In this document: in pieces, positions 25,346 to 34,991 of the stretch
Numbering within the stretch: the stretch's first letter is position 1
How the letters are laid out: each line of letters begins with the position of its first letter
NCBI GenBank assembly: GCA_947453885.1
Contig: CANGIF010000002.1
Coordinates: forward strand, 78,230-142,229
DNA length: 64,000 nt
DNA from: Flavobacteriaceae bacterium
GTDB taxonomy: Bacteria > Bacteroidota > Bacteroidia > Flavobacteriales > Flavobacteriaceae
Reading direction: 5' to 3'
The notes under the pieces: generated by a model
The model's input: the letters and a program-made list of their open reading frames with translations, nothing else
Databases searched by the model: none
What the model was told of the DNA's origin: nothing
Made by a program: the position numbers and the translations under genes

Positions 25346-27535
25346 ATGTCAACATTACGATTTCAAGCATTAAAAGAAACTGCAGGTAGAAAACCTGTAA
25401 AATTTGAAGAAGCTGACCGAAAATCAACCATTTTTGGATCAAATGTGTTTAATGAAAAAGCAATGAAGCAGTTTTTAACTCCAGATGCTTTTAAAGGTGT
25501 AAAAGATGCTATTCAACACGGTACAAAAATCGACAGAAAACTTGCCGATTATATTGCTATGGGAATGAAAGAATGGGCACTTTCTAAAGGAGTTACGCAT
25601 TATACGCACTGGTTTCAACCATTAACTGGTACTACTGCCGAAAAACACGATGCTTTTTTTGAAACTTCTTATGATGGTTCAGATCCTGTTGAGAAATTTG
25701 GTGGTGGACAGTTAGTTCAACAAGAGCCAGACGCATCTTCTTTTCCTAATGGAGGTATCAGAAATACCTTTGAAGCAAGAGGTTATACTGCTTGGGATCC
25801 AACATCGCCAGCTTTTATTTTTGGTTCAACTTTATGTATTCCTACCGTTTTTATTTCATATACAGGCGAAGCTTTAGATTACAAAACACCTTTATTAAGA
25901 GCCTTAAATGCTGTTGACGAAGCTGCAACTGATATTTGTAAATATTTTGACAAAAATGTAAAGAAAGTTACCGCAACTTTAGGTTGGGAACAAGAATATT
26001 TCTTGATTGACAAATCTTTGGCTGAATCTCGACCAGACATTATCATGACTGGAAGAACACTTTTGGGTCATACCTCTGCTAAAGGACAACAACTAGACGA
26101 TCATTATTTTGGTTCAATTCCAAGCAGAGTTTTGTCATATATGAGAGATTTAGAACAAGAATGTATGTATTTAGGCATTCCTGTAAAAACGCGTCATAAT
26201 GAGGTTGCTCCAAATCAATTTGAGTTAGCTCCAATTTTTGAAGAAACAAATTTAGCAGTTGACCATAACTCGTTGCTAATGGACGTGATGCAAAAAGTAG
26301 CAGAAAGACATGACTTTAGAGTGCTTTTTCACGAAAAACCTTTCAAAGGAGTTAACGGTTCTGGAAAACACAACAACTGGTCTATGGCGACTGATACTGG
26401 CGTAAATTTATTAAGCCCAGGAAAAACGCCAATGAGCAATTTACAATTCTTGTCATTTTTCATCAACACCATTAAAGCGGTTAACGATTATGAAGAGTTA
26501 TTAAGAGCTTCTATAGCTACTGCCAGCAACGATCATCGTTTGGGAGCTAACGAAGCGCCACCAGCTATTATTTCCGTATTCATTGGTCAACAATTGACAA
26601 AAGTGCTGGCAGAATTAGAAGGAGTAACTAAAGGAAAATTATCGCCTGAAGAAAAAACCGATTTGAAGCTAAATGTTGTGGGTAAAATTCCAGACGTACT
26701 TTTAGACAATACGGATAGAAACAGAACTTCGCCTTTTGCTTTCACCGGAAACAAATTTGAGTTCAGAGCAGTCGGTTCTACTGCCAATTGTGCTAACGCA
26801 ATGACTACTTTAAACTCAATCGTTGCAAAACAATTGATTGATTTCAAGAAAGAAGTGGACGAATTAATTGCTTCAAAAGGATTAAAGAAAGACGAAGCTA
26901 TTTTTAATGTCTTGAGAGAATACATCAAACAAACCAAAAACATCCTTTTTGAAGGCGACGGGTATAGCGATGCTTGGGAAAAAGAAGCTAAAAAGAGAGG
27001 GTTGAGCAATCACAAGACTACGCCGTCTGCTTTGAAAGCAAAAGTTTCTGAAAAAGCTTTAGACTTATTCAAAGAATTGAATGTAATGAACCACATTGAG
27101 GTTGAGGCGCGTTATGAAATTGAATTGGAAGAATACACTAAGAAAATTCAAATAGAAGGAAGAGTTCTTGGCGATATTGCTAGAAATCACGTCATCCCAA
27201 CAGCTATTAAATATCAAAACACTTTGATTGAAAACGTAAAAGGTTTGAAAGAAATATTTGGCAATGATTTTACAAAAATCGGAAAAGAGCAAATTGTGTT
27301 GATTAAAGAAATTTCTGAACACATTGAAGGAATCAACACTAAGGTTGAAAAAATGATTGATGCTCGCAAAAAAGCAAACGCATTAACCGATGCACAAAAA
27401 ATGGCAGAAGCTTATTGCGACCAAGTGAAACCTTATTTTGAAGACATTCGTGAACATTGCGACAAATTGGAATTGTTAGTTGACAACGAAACTTGGACAT
27501 TGACCAAATACAGAGAAATGTTGTTTACAAAATAA
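25346..27535 (+). CDS. glnN: Glutamine synthetase type III
   Basis: 729 aa; THYTHWFQPLTGTTAEKHDAF, PNQFELAPIFEETNLAVDHNSLLMDVM, NGSGKHNNWSM, NRTSPFAFTGNKFEFRAVGS. Confidence 0.96.
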   Translation: MSTLRFQALKETAGRKPVKFEEADRKSTIFGSNVFNEKAMKQFLTPDAFKGVKDAIQHGTKIDRKLADYIAMGMKEWALSKGVTHYTHWFQPLTGTTAEKHDAFFETSYDGSDPVEKFGGGQLVQQEPDASSFPNGGIRNTFEARGYTAWDPTSPAFIFGSTLCIPTVFISYTGEALDYKTPLLRALNAVDEAATDICKYFDKNVKKVTATLGWEQEYFLIDKSLAESRPDIIMTGRTLLGHTSAKGQQLDDHYFGSIPSRVLSYMRDLEQECMYLGIPVKTRHNEVAPNQFELAPIFEETNLAVDHNSLLMDVMQKVAERHDFRVLFHEKPFKGVNGSGKHNNWSMATDTGVNLLSPGKTPMSNLQFLSFFINTIKAVNDYEELLRASIATASNDHRLGANEAPPAIISVFIGQQLTKVLAELEGVTKGKLSPEEKTDLKLNVVGKIPDVLLDNTDRNRTSPFAFTGNKFEFRAVGSTANCANAMTTLNSIVAKQLIDFKKEVDELIASKGLKKDEAIFNVLREYIKQTKNILFEGDGYSDAWEKEAKKRGLSNHKTTPSALKAKVSEKALDLFKELNVMNHIEVEARYEIELEEYTKKIQIEGRVLGDIARNHVIPTAIKYQNTLIENVKGLKEIFGNDFTKIGKEQIVLIKEISEHIEGINTKVEKMIDARKKANALTDAQKMAEAYCDQVKPYFEDIREHCDKLELLVDNETWTLTKYREMLFTK

Positions 27536-27603
27536 ACTTTAGCTTGTAAAATAAATAGTGTATAGAACATAGAAAATAGATGTTTCAATCTATACTAAAG
27601 ACC

Positions 27604-27632
27604 AAACCTGCTTGATGAAAGCAGGTTTTTTT
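27604..27632 (+). terminator. Rho-independent terminator of the GSIII gene
   Basis: AAACCTGC-ttgatgaaa-GCAGGTTTTTTT. Confidence 0.9.
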
Positions 27633-27783
27633 ATGTTTATTACTTTCTGTTTATGATAGAAGAAGTTTTAATTTGATTAAAAAAAAGGGTACTTTATAGT
27701 GGGAGTAGTAATTACTAAATTTATTTTTGAGAAACCAATAAATAACATCAAAACACAAATAATTTAATTACATCCTGCCCACC

Positions 27784-27906
27784 GAATTTAGAAATGTTAC
27801 AAAAGAAAAACTGAAAACAACTCAAGAACTACGCATTGCCGAGCTTGAAGAAGAAAACAAAATACTGAAAGCTCAGCTTGATATTGTATTGAAGTTGTGT
27901 GGATAA
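27784..27906 (+). pseudogene. Remnant resembling a transposase (IS3-family orfA-like) C-terminus
   Basis: Open frame TEFRNVTKEKLKTTQELRIAELEEENKILKAQLDIVLKLCG* with a leucine-zipper-like segment and no intact gene around it. Confidence 0.45.
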
Positions 27907-28014
27907 AATGATGTTGATATTTATAAATTTATTAAAATAAATCACATTTTCAAAACAGCAGAATATTTTATTGGTTTAAAAGAAATTAAAACATATTTTC
28001 CTTAACTTCGTTCC

Positions 28015-28914
28015 ATGAATACAAAATATATTATAAGTCTTGCTTTGGTTTGCATGTCGATTCAATTGACAAAGGCGCAAGAACAGTTTTCGGTTTATTT
28101 TGAAAGCAATAAGTTCGAATTAAAACCTGTTGAAATAAAAAGATTAGATAATTGGTTACAAGAAAACAAAAACTCAAAAATAGTTGGGGTTTACGGTTAT
28201 TGCGACGAAGACGGATCTGTTGTATTTAATGATTCTCTCGCAAAAAAAAGAATTGATTTTGTGCATCAGCACATTTTTTCTAAAATAGCAATGCGTTCTG
28301 ATTATAAAACTCGAAACTTTGGTAAACTGCATCAGGTTTCAAAAATAAAATCAGAGAACAGAAATGTAACGCTTTACTACATTACTTCTAAAGATTTAAC
28401 CCAAGAAGACGTCATTCTTGGAATTAAAAAACCCACCGAAATTCCTGTAAAAATTTCACATACTGTTGTTAACTATCCGCCTGGAATTGCCATAGAAAGT
28501 CCCGACGGGAGCGTATCTAAATTTCAATTAGACACAGTTTTTATGAAAAAAATTGCTGCAGCTCGCGTGGGTGAGAAATTAAAAATTGAGCATTTAAACT
28601 TTGTTATTAATACTTTTGCTGTTGAACTCGAATCAAGAGTTAAATTGTACGAATTACTGATGGTTTTAACTAAAAATCCTGATTTAAAAATAGAAATTCA
28701 AGGCCATTTATGTTGCATGCCCACAGACAGATTGGACCTTTCGACCCAAAGAGCTAAAGCGGTTTACAGGTTTTTAATTAATAACAATATTGAAAAAGAA
28801 CGGTTGTCCTATAAAGGTTTTGGAAGTACAATGCCCATTTTTCCACTGCCGGAAAAAGATGAAAAAGAACGTGCTGCAAACCGACGTGTTGAAATTGAAA
28901 TAATAAGCAATTAA
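28015..28914 (+). CDS. OmpA family protein with two OmpA-like domains
   Basis: Signal peptide; VYFESNKFELKPVEIKRLDNWLQE..GYCDEDGS and PDLKIEIQGHLCC..LSTQRAKAVYRFLINNNIEKERLSYKGFGS..NRRVEIEI. Confidence 0.85.
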   Translation: MNTKYIISLALVCMSIQLTKAQEQFSVYFESNKFELKPVEIKRLDNWLQENKNSKIVGVYGYCDEDGSVVFNDSLAKKRIDFVHQHIFSKIAMRSDYKTRNFGKLHQVSKIKSENRNVTLYYITSKDLTQEDVILGIKKPTEIPVKISHTVVNYPPGIAIESPDGSVSKFQLDTVFMKKIAAARVGEKLKIEHLNFVINTFAVELESRVKLYELLMVLTKNPDLKIEIQGHLCCMPTDRLDLSTQRAKAVYRFLINNNIEKERLSYKGFGSTMPIFPLPEKDEKERAANRRVEIEIISN

Positions 28915-28920
28915 GTAAAA

Positions 28921-29679
28921 ATGAAAATTGTAATTTCGCCTGCAAAATCTTTAAATTTTGAGAAAGAACTTCCGACTCAAAAGTATTCAGAAAGTGCTTT
29001 TTTGAAAGAAAGTAAAAAAATTCATTCGGTTTTAAAAAAGAAAAAGCCCATTGAATTAATGGAATTAATGTCGATTTCTAATAATTTAGCCCAACTGAAT
29101 TGGCAACGAAATCAAGAATGGCAGTTGCCATTTACGCAAGAAAATGCTCGTCCTGCCCTTTATGCTTTTGATGGCGATGTTTATACGGGTTTGGATGCTT
29201 ATTCAATTACTGCTGATAAATTTGACCAAATTCAAGATAGGCTTAGAATTCTTTCAGGGCTATATGGCTACCTACAACCATTTGATTTAATTCAACCCTA
29301 TCGGCTAGAAATGGGAACAAATATAAGCATTGGTCAACACAAAAATCTTTATAGCTTTTGGAAATCAAAGCTCACCTCATCTTTAAACAAAGAATTAAAA
29401 AAGGAAGATTTTCTTGTAAATCTAGCAAGTCAAGAATATTTCTCGGTGTTAGATTTAAAAAAAATAATCGTTCCAATTATTACTCCAGAATTCAAAGATT
29501 ATAAAGATGGAAAACCGAAAACGATTAGTTTTTTTGCTAAAAAAGCCCGTGGATTAATGGTTCGATTTATAATTGACAATAATGTTCAAACCATCGACGA
29601 TTTAAAAAAATTCAATGCGGAAGGCTATTGTTTTGACTACAATTTATCAACTACTTCACATTTAGTTTTTACAAGGTAA
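28921..29679 (+). CDS. yaaA: Peroxide stress protein YaaA (UPF0246)
   Basis: MKIVISPAKSLNFE, ALYAFDGDVYTGLDA, LSGLYGYLQPFDLIQPYRLEMGT. Confidence 0.95.
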   Translation: MKIVISPAKSLNFEKELPTQKYSESAFLKESKKIHSVLKKKKPIELMELMSISNNLAQLNWQRNQEWQLPFTQENARPALYAFDGDVYTGLDAYSITADKFDQIQDRLRILSGLYGYLQPFDLIQPYRLEMGTNISIGQHKNLYSFWKSKLTSSLNKELKKEDFLVNLASQEYFSVLDLKKIIVPIITPEFKDYKDGKPKTISFFAKKARGLMVRFIIDNNVQTIDDLKKFNAEGYCFDYNLSTTSHLVFTR

Positions 29680-29683
29680 TTAT

Positions 29684-30217
29684 TTATTTTTTGAACTGAT
29701 TTAAAAAAGGTTGAAATTGTTCCATGCTTGTATTGGAGTTCTTTATGGCATCCATAAAATTCATTACAGCTGCAGGATTCATGTCTTTTCCTAAAATTCT
29801 AATTACAGCAAAACCTGCGTCAATTTTAGTTCCAAAAACTACAAATTCAGAAATATGGGCATCATCACCAACAAAGCTAACACACATGGCATCTTTTCCA
29901 GAGCCAATTTTCATTAGTTGTTGGTATTTTTCGTCTTTTAAAATTGTAGCCACTTTTTCTTTTTCATGTTCAAACTCCTTTTGATTTTGAGTGTTGATTT
30001 TAAATGCTAAAATATTTACTTTTTCAAATGAGTTGAATGCTTTAACTTGTTCAACTGTAAGCTTTGATTTGTCAATGTTTAAAAAATTTGGAGTTACATC
30101 CAGTTGAATAAAATTTTTGTTTTCCGAATTATCAACAATGTATTTTTCCAAACTTGGTTTTGAATTACAACTTACAATTGCAAATAAAACAGCTAGTACA
30201 ATAAGTTTTGCTTTCAT
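29684..30217 (-). CDS. DUF4252-like putative lipoprotein
   Basis: Lipobox FAIVSC; similar layout to the adjacent ORF 30223..30750. Confidence 0.65.
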   Translation of the reverse strand: MKAKLIVLAVLFAIVSCNSKPSLEKYIVDNSENKNFIQLDVTPNFLNIDKSKLTVEQVKAFNSFEKVNILAFKINTQNQKEFEHEKEKVATILKDEKYQQLMKIGSGKDAMCVSFVGDDAHISEFVVFGTKIDAGFAVIRILGKDMNPAAVMNFMDAIKNSNTSMEQFQPFLNQFKK

Positions 30218-30222
30218 GATAT

Positions 30223-30750
30223 CTATTTTTTAGATTTTGATGCTTTTTTTAGAATATCTCCGCCGGGTAAATTCATTTTATTGGTTAATGAAGAAATTTC
30301 GTTTAGTTCAAAATTTCCGGTTAATGACATAATTACGGTTTCATTATCTTTTCCGTTTCCTTCAATAAACATAAAAAGTTCTTTTATTGTGTCAGAAGCA
30401 CCCGATTTTACATAGATTTTTACATTTCTACCGCTATCGTTTACACGCATTAATTCTTCAAGAGTTGTGGATTTTAAGTATTTATCAGTGGTAGCTTTCA
30501 TATCAGAAGCTATTTTTGTATTTGAACTTACAAATACTTTTAAGTTATCTAGTTTTTTAATTAAACTGAAATATTGTTGAGCTTCTTTGTCTTTAGCTTC
30601 AATTTTAACTTTACTCATAAGATCAAACATTTTTTTATTTACAATGATAGACGTTACTTGATCTTGCCCATCAAATTTATCGAAAATTGATTGTGCAAAA
30701 AAGTTATTAGAGGCTAAAAATACTACTAAAAGGATGCCTATTTTTTTCAT
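30223..30750 (-). CDS. DUF4252 domain-containing protein
   Basis: Signal peptide, FDKFDGQDQVTSIIVNKKMFDLMSK..., MFIEGNGKDNETVIMSLTGNFELNEISSL. Confidence 0.8.
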   Translation of the reverse strand: MKKIGILLVVFLASNNFFAQSIFDKFDGQDQVTSIIVNKKMFDLMSKVKIEAKDKEAQQYFSLIKKLDNLKVFVSSNTKIASDMKATTDKYLKSTTLEELMRVNDSGRNVKIYVKSGASDTIKELFMFIEGNGKDNETVIMSLTGNFELNEISSLTNKMNLPGGDILKKASKSKK

Positions 30751-30768
30751 GATTTCTGTTTTTTGGGA

Positions 30769-31209
30769 TTAATTTTTAAATACTAAATTTTTGGATTTTT
30801 CAAATTCCGAAAGATAGGCAACGCTTTGAACACCAACATTTACATGATTTGACAACATTTCTAATGCTTTTTGTGTTTCTTTAAAAGCCATTTCAGGGTT
30901 ACTGTATGTGCCTAAATCTTTTTGGTTTTGAGTTTGAACATAAAGTACTGTACTACTACCTAAAAGGAACACAATTGAGGCTGCAATTGACCATTTAATT
31001 TTCTTTGAAAAAAGAGTTGGTAATTTAATTTGGCTTGTAAATTCGGTTCTTTTGGAAGCTTCAAAATGATTAAAAAGAGGTTGGTATTCTTTCAAATGCT
31101 GCGCAACATTTGTTGAACTAAAATATCTTTTCAATTCTTGTTCTTCTAAAAGCGTGGTTTGGACTTCAAAATATTTTTCTAAAAGACTTTCGATTCTATT
31201 TAATTCCAT
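30769..31209 (-). CDS. Putative single-TM anti-sigma/regulatory protein
   Basis: Directly follows and overlaps the sigma factor; one TM (WSIAASIVFLLGSSTVLYV). Confidence 0.65.
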   Translation of the reverse strand: MELNRIESLLEKYFEVQTTLLEEQELKRYFSSTNVAQHLKEYQPLFNHFEASKRTEFTSQIKLPTLFSKKIKWSIAASIVFLLGSSTVLYVQTQNQKDLGTYSNPEMAFKETQKALEMLSNHVNVGVQSVAYLSEFEKSKNLVFKN

Positions 31210-31705
31210 GAGTATGGGTTTTTAAACTTGTTTCTCTAATTGTTTTTCTTGCTCTTGACAATGCTACTCTTATGGCTGTTTCATTCATGTTAACCATTTT
31301 TGCTATTTCTTCAAATTCATATTGCTCAACATCTCGTAATTGAATCAAAATTTGTTGCTGTGCTGGTAATGTTTTGATTATTTTTTCAACCCAGCTTAAA
31401 CTGTCTTTGTCTTCAAGTTGTTGTTGCAAACCTGCTGTTCTATCTGTATAGTTACTGTGAACCAATGACAAATTTCCTGCTCTTTTTGATTTCAATTGAT
31501 CCAAACAATAATTTTTAGTCATTGTCATAGCCATTGCTTCAACACTTTTATAAGAGGTTAACTCTTTATTTTTAAGCCAAAGTTTCACCAAAACTTCTTG
31601 AGTAGCATCTTCTGCTTCTTCCATACTTGTTAATAATCGCTTTGCTAGTCTAAAGACTTTGCTTTGAAAGGGATTAATAAGTTGTATAAATTCAGTTTGG
31701 TTCAT
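31196..31705 (-). CDS. ECF-type RNA polymerase sigma-70 factor
   Basis: EEAEDATQEVLVKLWLK (region 2), QILIQLRDVEQYEFEEIAKMVNMNETAIRVALSRARKTIRE (region 4). Confidence 0.92.
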   Translation of the reverse strand: MNQTEFIQLINPFQSKVFRLAKRLLTSMEEAEDATQEVLVKLWLKNKELTSYKSVEAMAMTMTKNYCLDQLKSKRAGNLSLVHSNYTDRTAGLQQQLEDKDSLSWVEKIIKTLPAQQQILIQLRDVEQYEFEEIAKMVNMNETAIRVALSRARKTIRETSLKTHTHGIK

Positions 31706-31917
31706 GCTGCATTTGATTGACAAATATAACTTCAAGACGATGCAACTTTTAATTTGTTACAAACATTATTGTATTAACATTCACAAAATTTGAAAATAAT
31801 AGGAAACAAGTCCTTGTTATACCAATTGCTATTTTTGACACAACAATAAAAATTGAAGATATAGAAATATTTTATTTTAATATGTCTATTTCCTTGTATC
31901 TAAAAGAGAAAAGTAAT

Positions 31918-32622
31918 CTATTTTTTGGAAAGATTTGAAACAATTGAAAGTACAACATAAAGTAAAATTACTAAAGCGAGACCTAAAAATTTCAAAAACA
32001 AAAGTAGTAAAACGGCTATTACAAGAAAAACTAGTTGTAATGCATATTTTTGAAAACTAAAATTTTTAATTTTTAAAGAAAACAATGGGATTTCTGCATT
32101 CATGACAATTGCGCTTAAAAAAGTAAATCCTAGTAATACCCAAAAATTAGTAGCAAAAACAAACCATTCAGGAAGCTCTACTCCTAAATGAAGTAAAGGC
32201 AAACTAAGAATAAACAATGTATTGGCAGGAGTTGGTAATCCAATAAAAGAATCAGATTGGCGTGTGTCAATATTGAAATTTGCCAAACGATAACAAGCAC
32301 CTAAAGTAATGATAAATCCCAAATAAGGTACATATTGACAATGAAAAATAGCATTTTGTTGCAACATTTGATACATAACGAATCCTGGTACAACTCCGCT
32401 AGTAACCATATCTGCCAAAGAATCTAACTGAACACCTAAAGGGCCTGAAACATTGAACTTTCTAGCAAAAAAACCATCAAAAAAATCAAAAAAAATTCCA
32501 AAAGCTACAAATAAAAAGCCCATTTCAAATTGCTTTTCTGCAACAAAAACTAAAGCAATACAGCCGCAAAATAAATTAAGTAACGTGATACTATTAGGAA
32601 TATGAGCCTTGCTAATCATCAT
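31918..32622 (-). CDS. pssA: CDP-diacylglycerol--serine O-phosphatidyltransferase
   Basis: CDP-alcohol motif FDFFDGFFARKFNVSGPLGVQLDSLADMVTSGVVPG. Confidence 0.93.
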   Translation of the reverse strand: MMISKAHIPNSITLLNLFCGCIALVFVAEKQFEMGFLFVAFGIFFDFFDGFFARKFNVSGPLGVQLDSLADMVTSGVVPGFVMYQMLQQNAIFHCQYVPYLGFIITLGACYRLANFNIDTRQSDSFIGLPTPANTLFILSLPLLHLGVELPEWFVFATNFWVLLGFTFLSAIVMNAEIPLFSLKIKNFSFQKYALQLVFLVIAVLLLLFLKFLGLALVILLYVVLSIVSNLSKK

Positions 32623-32799
32623 TTTGGATTTTATTTATAAAAGAGTGCAAATTTAGTACAATAAGTTAAAGACAAGTACGTTTTTTAAAAGAGATTTCTA
32701 TGATGCCGTTTAAAAAGCAATTAATTTAAATGTTCCTCAATAAAAATCTATATTTTTGACAAAATTTTCATTAAAAAAAAGAAAATACCTATACTTGTT

Positions 32800-33867
32800 T
32801 TGAGAAAAATCCTTTTGATAGCAGTTATATTTCACTCATTATTTTCCAATGGACAAACTGTTCGGAAATATTCAAATGAATTTATGAATATTGGTGTCGA
32901 TGCTGCAGCTCTTGGAATGGCAAATGCAGTTACAGCTCATTCATCCGATGTAAATTCAGGTTATTGGAATCCTGCTGGATTAATTCAATTAGAAGACAAA
33001 CAAATTGGATTTATGCACGCCAGCTATTTTGCTAATATTGCTCAATACGATTACATTGCATACGCTGCTCCAATTGACAATAGAAGTGCTTGGGGAATGT
33101 CTGCAATTCGGTTTGGTGTTGACAATATATTAAATACTACACAACTTATAGACAGCCAAGGCAACGTAGATTACAATCGTATTAGCCTTTTTTCAGCTGC
33201 TGATTATGGATTTACTTTCTCATATGCTCGAAAATTACCTTTACAAGGATTTCAATACGGGGTAAATGCAAAAGTTATTCGGCGAATTATCGGTAATTTT
33301 GCCAGTTCCTGGGGTTTTGGATTTGACTTTGGACTTCAATTTGAAAGAAACGATTGGAAATTTGGACTTATGCTTCGTGATATTACTACAACTTACAACA
33401 TCTGGAATATAGATGAACAAGAATACAATACTATAAAGGATGCTATTCCGGGTCAAAATCAGGAATTGCCACAAACTACCGAAATTACAGCACCAAAAGC
33501 ACAACTAGGCATGTCAAAAAAAATTGAATTTCACGACGATTATACTCTTTTAGTTGGAGCAAACCTAAACATGCAATTTACCAGAACAAACGCTATTTTG
33601 TCTAGCGATGCTGTTAGTATTGAACCAGCTTTGGGACTTGAAGGTGGCTATGCTAGCTTGGTTTTTTTACGATTAGGAGTAGGCAATTTTCAAAACGTAG
33701 TGCAAATCGATAATACCAAAAAAGTGGGATTTCAACCCAATATGGGATTAGGATTTCAATACAAAGGTGTTCATGTTGATTATGCTTTGACAAACATTGG
33801 AAATCAAGGTGCAGCACTTTACTCTAACATTTTTTCACTTAAAGTGGATTTAGGAATATTCAAATAG
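32800..33867 (+). CDS. PorV/PorQ-like outer-membrane protein
   Basis: NEFMNIGVDAAALGMANAVTAHSSDVNSGYWNPAGL, beta-barrel-like remainder. Confidence 0.75.
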   Translation: MRKILLIAVIFHSLFSNGQTVRKYSNEFMNIGVDAAALGMANAVTAHSSDVNSGYWNPAGLIQLEDKQIGFMHASYFANIAQYDYIAYAAPIDNRSAWGMSAIRFGVDNILNTTQLIDSQGNVDYNRISLFSAADYGFTFSYARKLPLQGFQYGVNAKVIRRIIGNFASSWGFGFDFGLQFERNDWKFGLMLRDITTTYNIWNIDEQEYNTIKDAIPGQNQELPQTTEITAPKAQLGMSKKIEFHDDYTLLVGANLNMQFTRTNAILSSDAVSIEPALGLEGGYASLVFLRLGVGNFQNVVQIDNTKKVGFQPNMGLGFQYKGVHVDYALTNIGNQGAALYSNIFSLKVDLGIFK

Positions 33868-33875
33868 CAAAATGT

Positions 33876-34991
33876 ATGTTTAAAAAATTACTTTATTGCC
33901 TTATTTTAGGAATTATTTTATTGAAATCTAGTGTTTTTGGTCAAAATACTACACTTTCTAATCAATCCAAAATAAGTATTATAACATGTGGGAGTGGAAA
34001 CGAATTGTATTCTATTTATGGACATACTGCAATTAGAGTTCAAGATACTAAAAACAACTTAGACGTAGTTTTTAATTACGGTACTTTTGATTTTAGAACT
34101 GAAAATTTTTACATGAAATTTGTAAAAGGGGATTTGCAATATTTTGTTTCAGCAAGCTCATTTGCTGATTTTATGTCGGAATATATTTTTGAAAACAGAG
34201 AAGTATCTGAACAAAATTTAATCCTTACAACCGAACAAAAACAAAAAATTTATGATGAATTGGTAACTTCTTTGTTTTCTGATGACAAATTTTATACTTA
34301 TAAATTTATCGACAAAAACTGTACAACCATGGTTATGGATAAAGTAAACAGTTTGTATGGATCCGCTTTGGTTAAAAAAAATACAACATCAAATTGTAGT
34401 TATCGAGCAGTTTTGTATCCGTATTTAAAAAATCATTTTTTTGAAAATTTAGGTATAAACATAATGTTTGGATATAAAACGGATCAATTAGCAACTAAAT
34501 TATTTTTACCAATTGAATTACTAGAGAGTTTAAAAACAACAAAATTCAAAAAGCAACATATAACAGAACCGGTAACAATTTTAAACCCAAAATCAAAAAA
34601 TTCAACTTCTTTTGTATGGTGGAATTCTATTTATGCATTTTGTTTGGTACTACTCCTTTTAAATATTTTTCAAAAAAAAGTAATAATTATTGCTTATTTT
34701 TTCCTTTTTGGTAGTTTAGGTTTGTTTTTGTCTTGGGTAGGCTTTTATTCATTTCATCATGAAATAGCTCAAAATTATAATGTTTTACTTTTTAATCCTT
34801 CTTTATTAGTTTTACTGTTCATGTTGGCATTAAAAAAGCAAAAAGTAGTTCTAAACTTAATCTATTTGAATTGGATTTGTTTAGCTATTTACACTGTCTT
34901 TCTTTGTAACAAGCCTGATTTTTTAATGATGCTTCCGCTTATAATAACTTCTTCCCTATTTTTAAAAAAATTATTGCCCTCTGAAAAATAA
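33876..34991 (+). CDS. DUF4105-type membrane protein
   Basis: ISIITCGSGNELYSIYGHTAIRVQD...FNYGTFDFRTENFYMKFVKGDLQYFVS, C-terminal TM helices. Confidence 0.8.
   Translation: MFKKLLYCLILGIILLKSSVFGQNTTLSNQSKISIITCGSGNELYSIYGHTAIRVQDTKNNLDVVFNYGTFDFRTENFYMKFVKGDLQYFVSASSFADFMSEYIFENREVSEQNLILTTEQKQKIYDELVTSLFSDDKFYTYKFIDKNCTTMVMDKVNSLYGSALVKKNTTSNCSYRAVLYPYLKNHFFENLGINIMFGYKTDQLATKLFLPIELLESLKTTKFKKQHITEPVTILNPKSKNSTSFVWWNSIYAFCLVLLLLNIFQKKVIIIAYFFLFGSLGLFLSWVGFYSFHHEIAQNYNVLLFNPSLLVLLFMLALKKQKVVLNLIYLNWICLAIYTVFLCNKPDFLMMLPLIITSSLFLKKLLPSEK

Noticed and set aside
27576-27593. Small inverted repeat ATAGAT-gtttca-ATCTAT after the GSIII stop
   Set aside because: Short AT-only stem likely by chance; a stronger terminator lies just downstream at 27604-27632.
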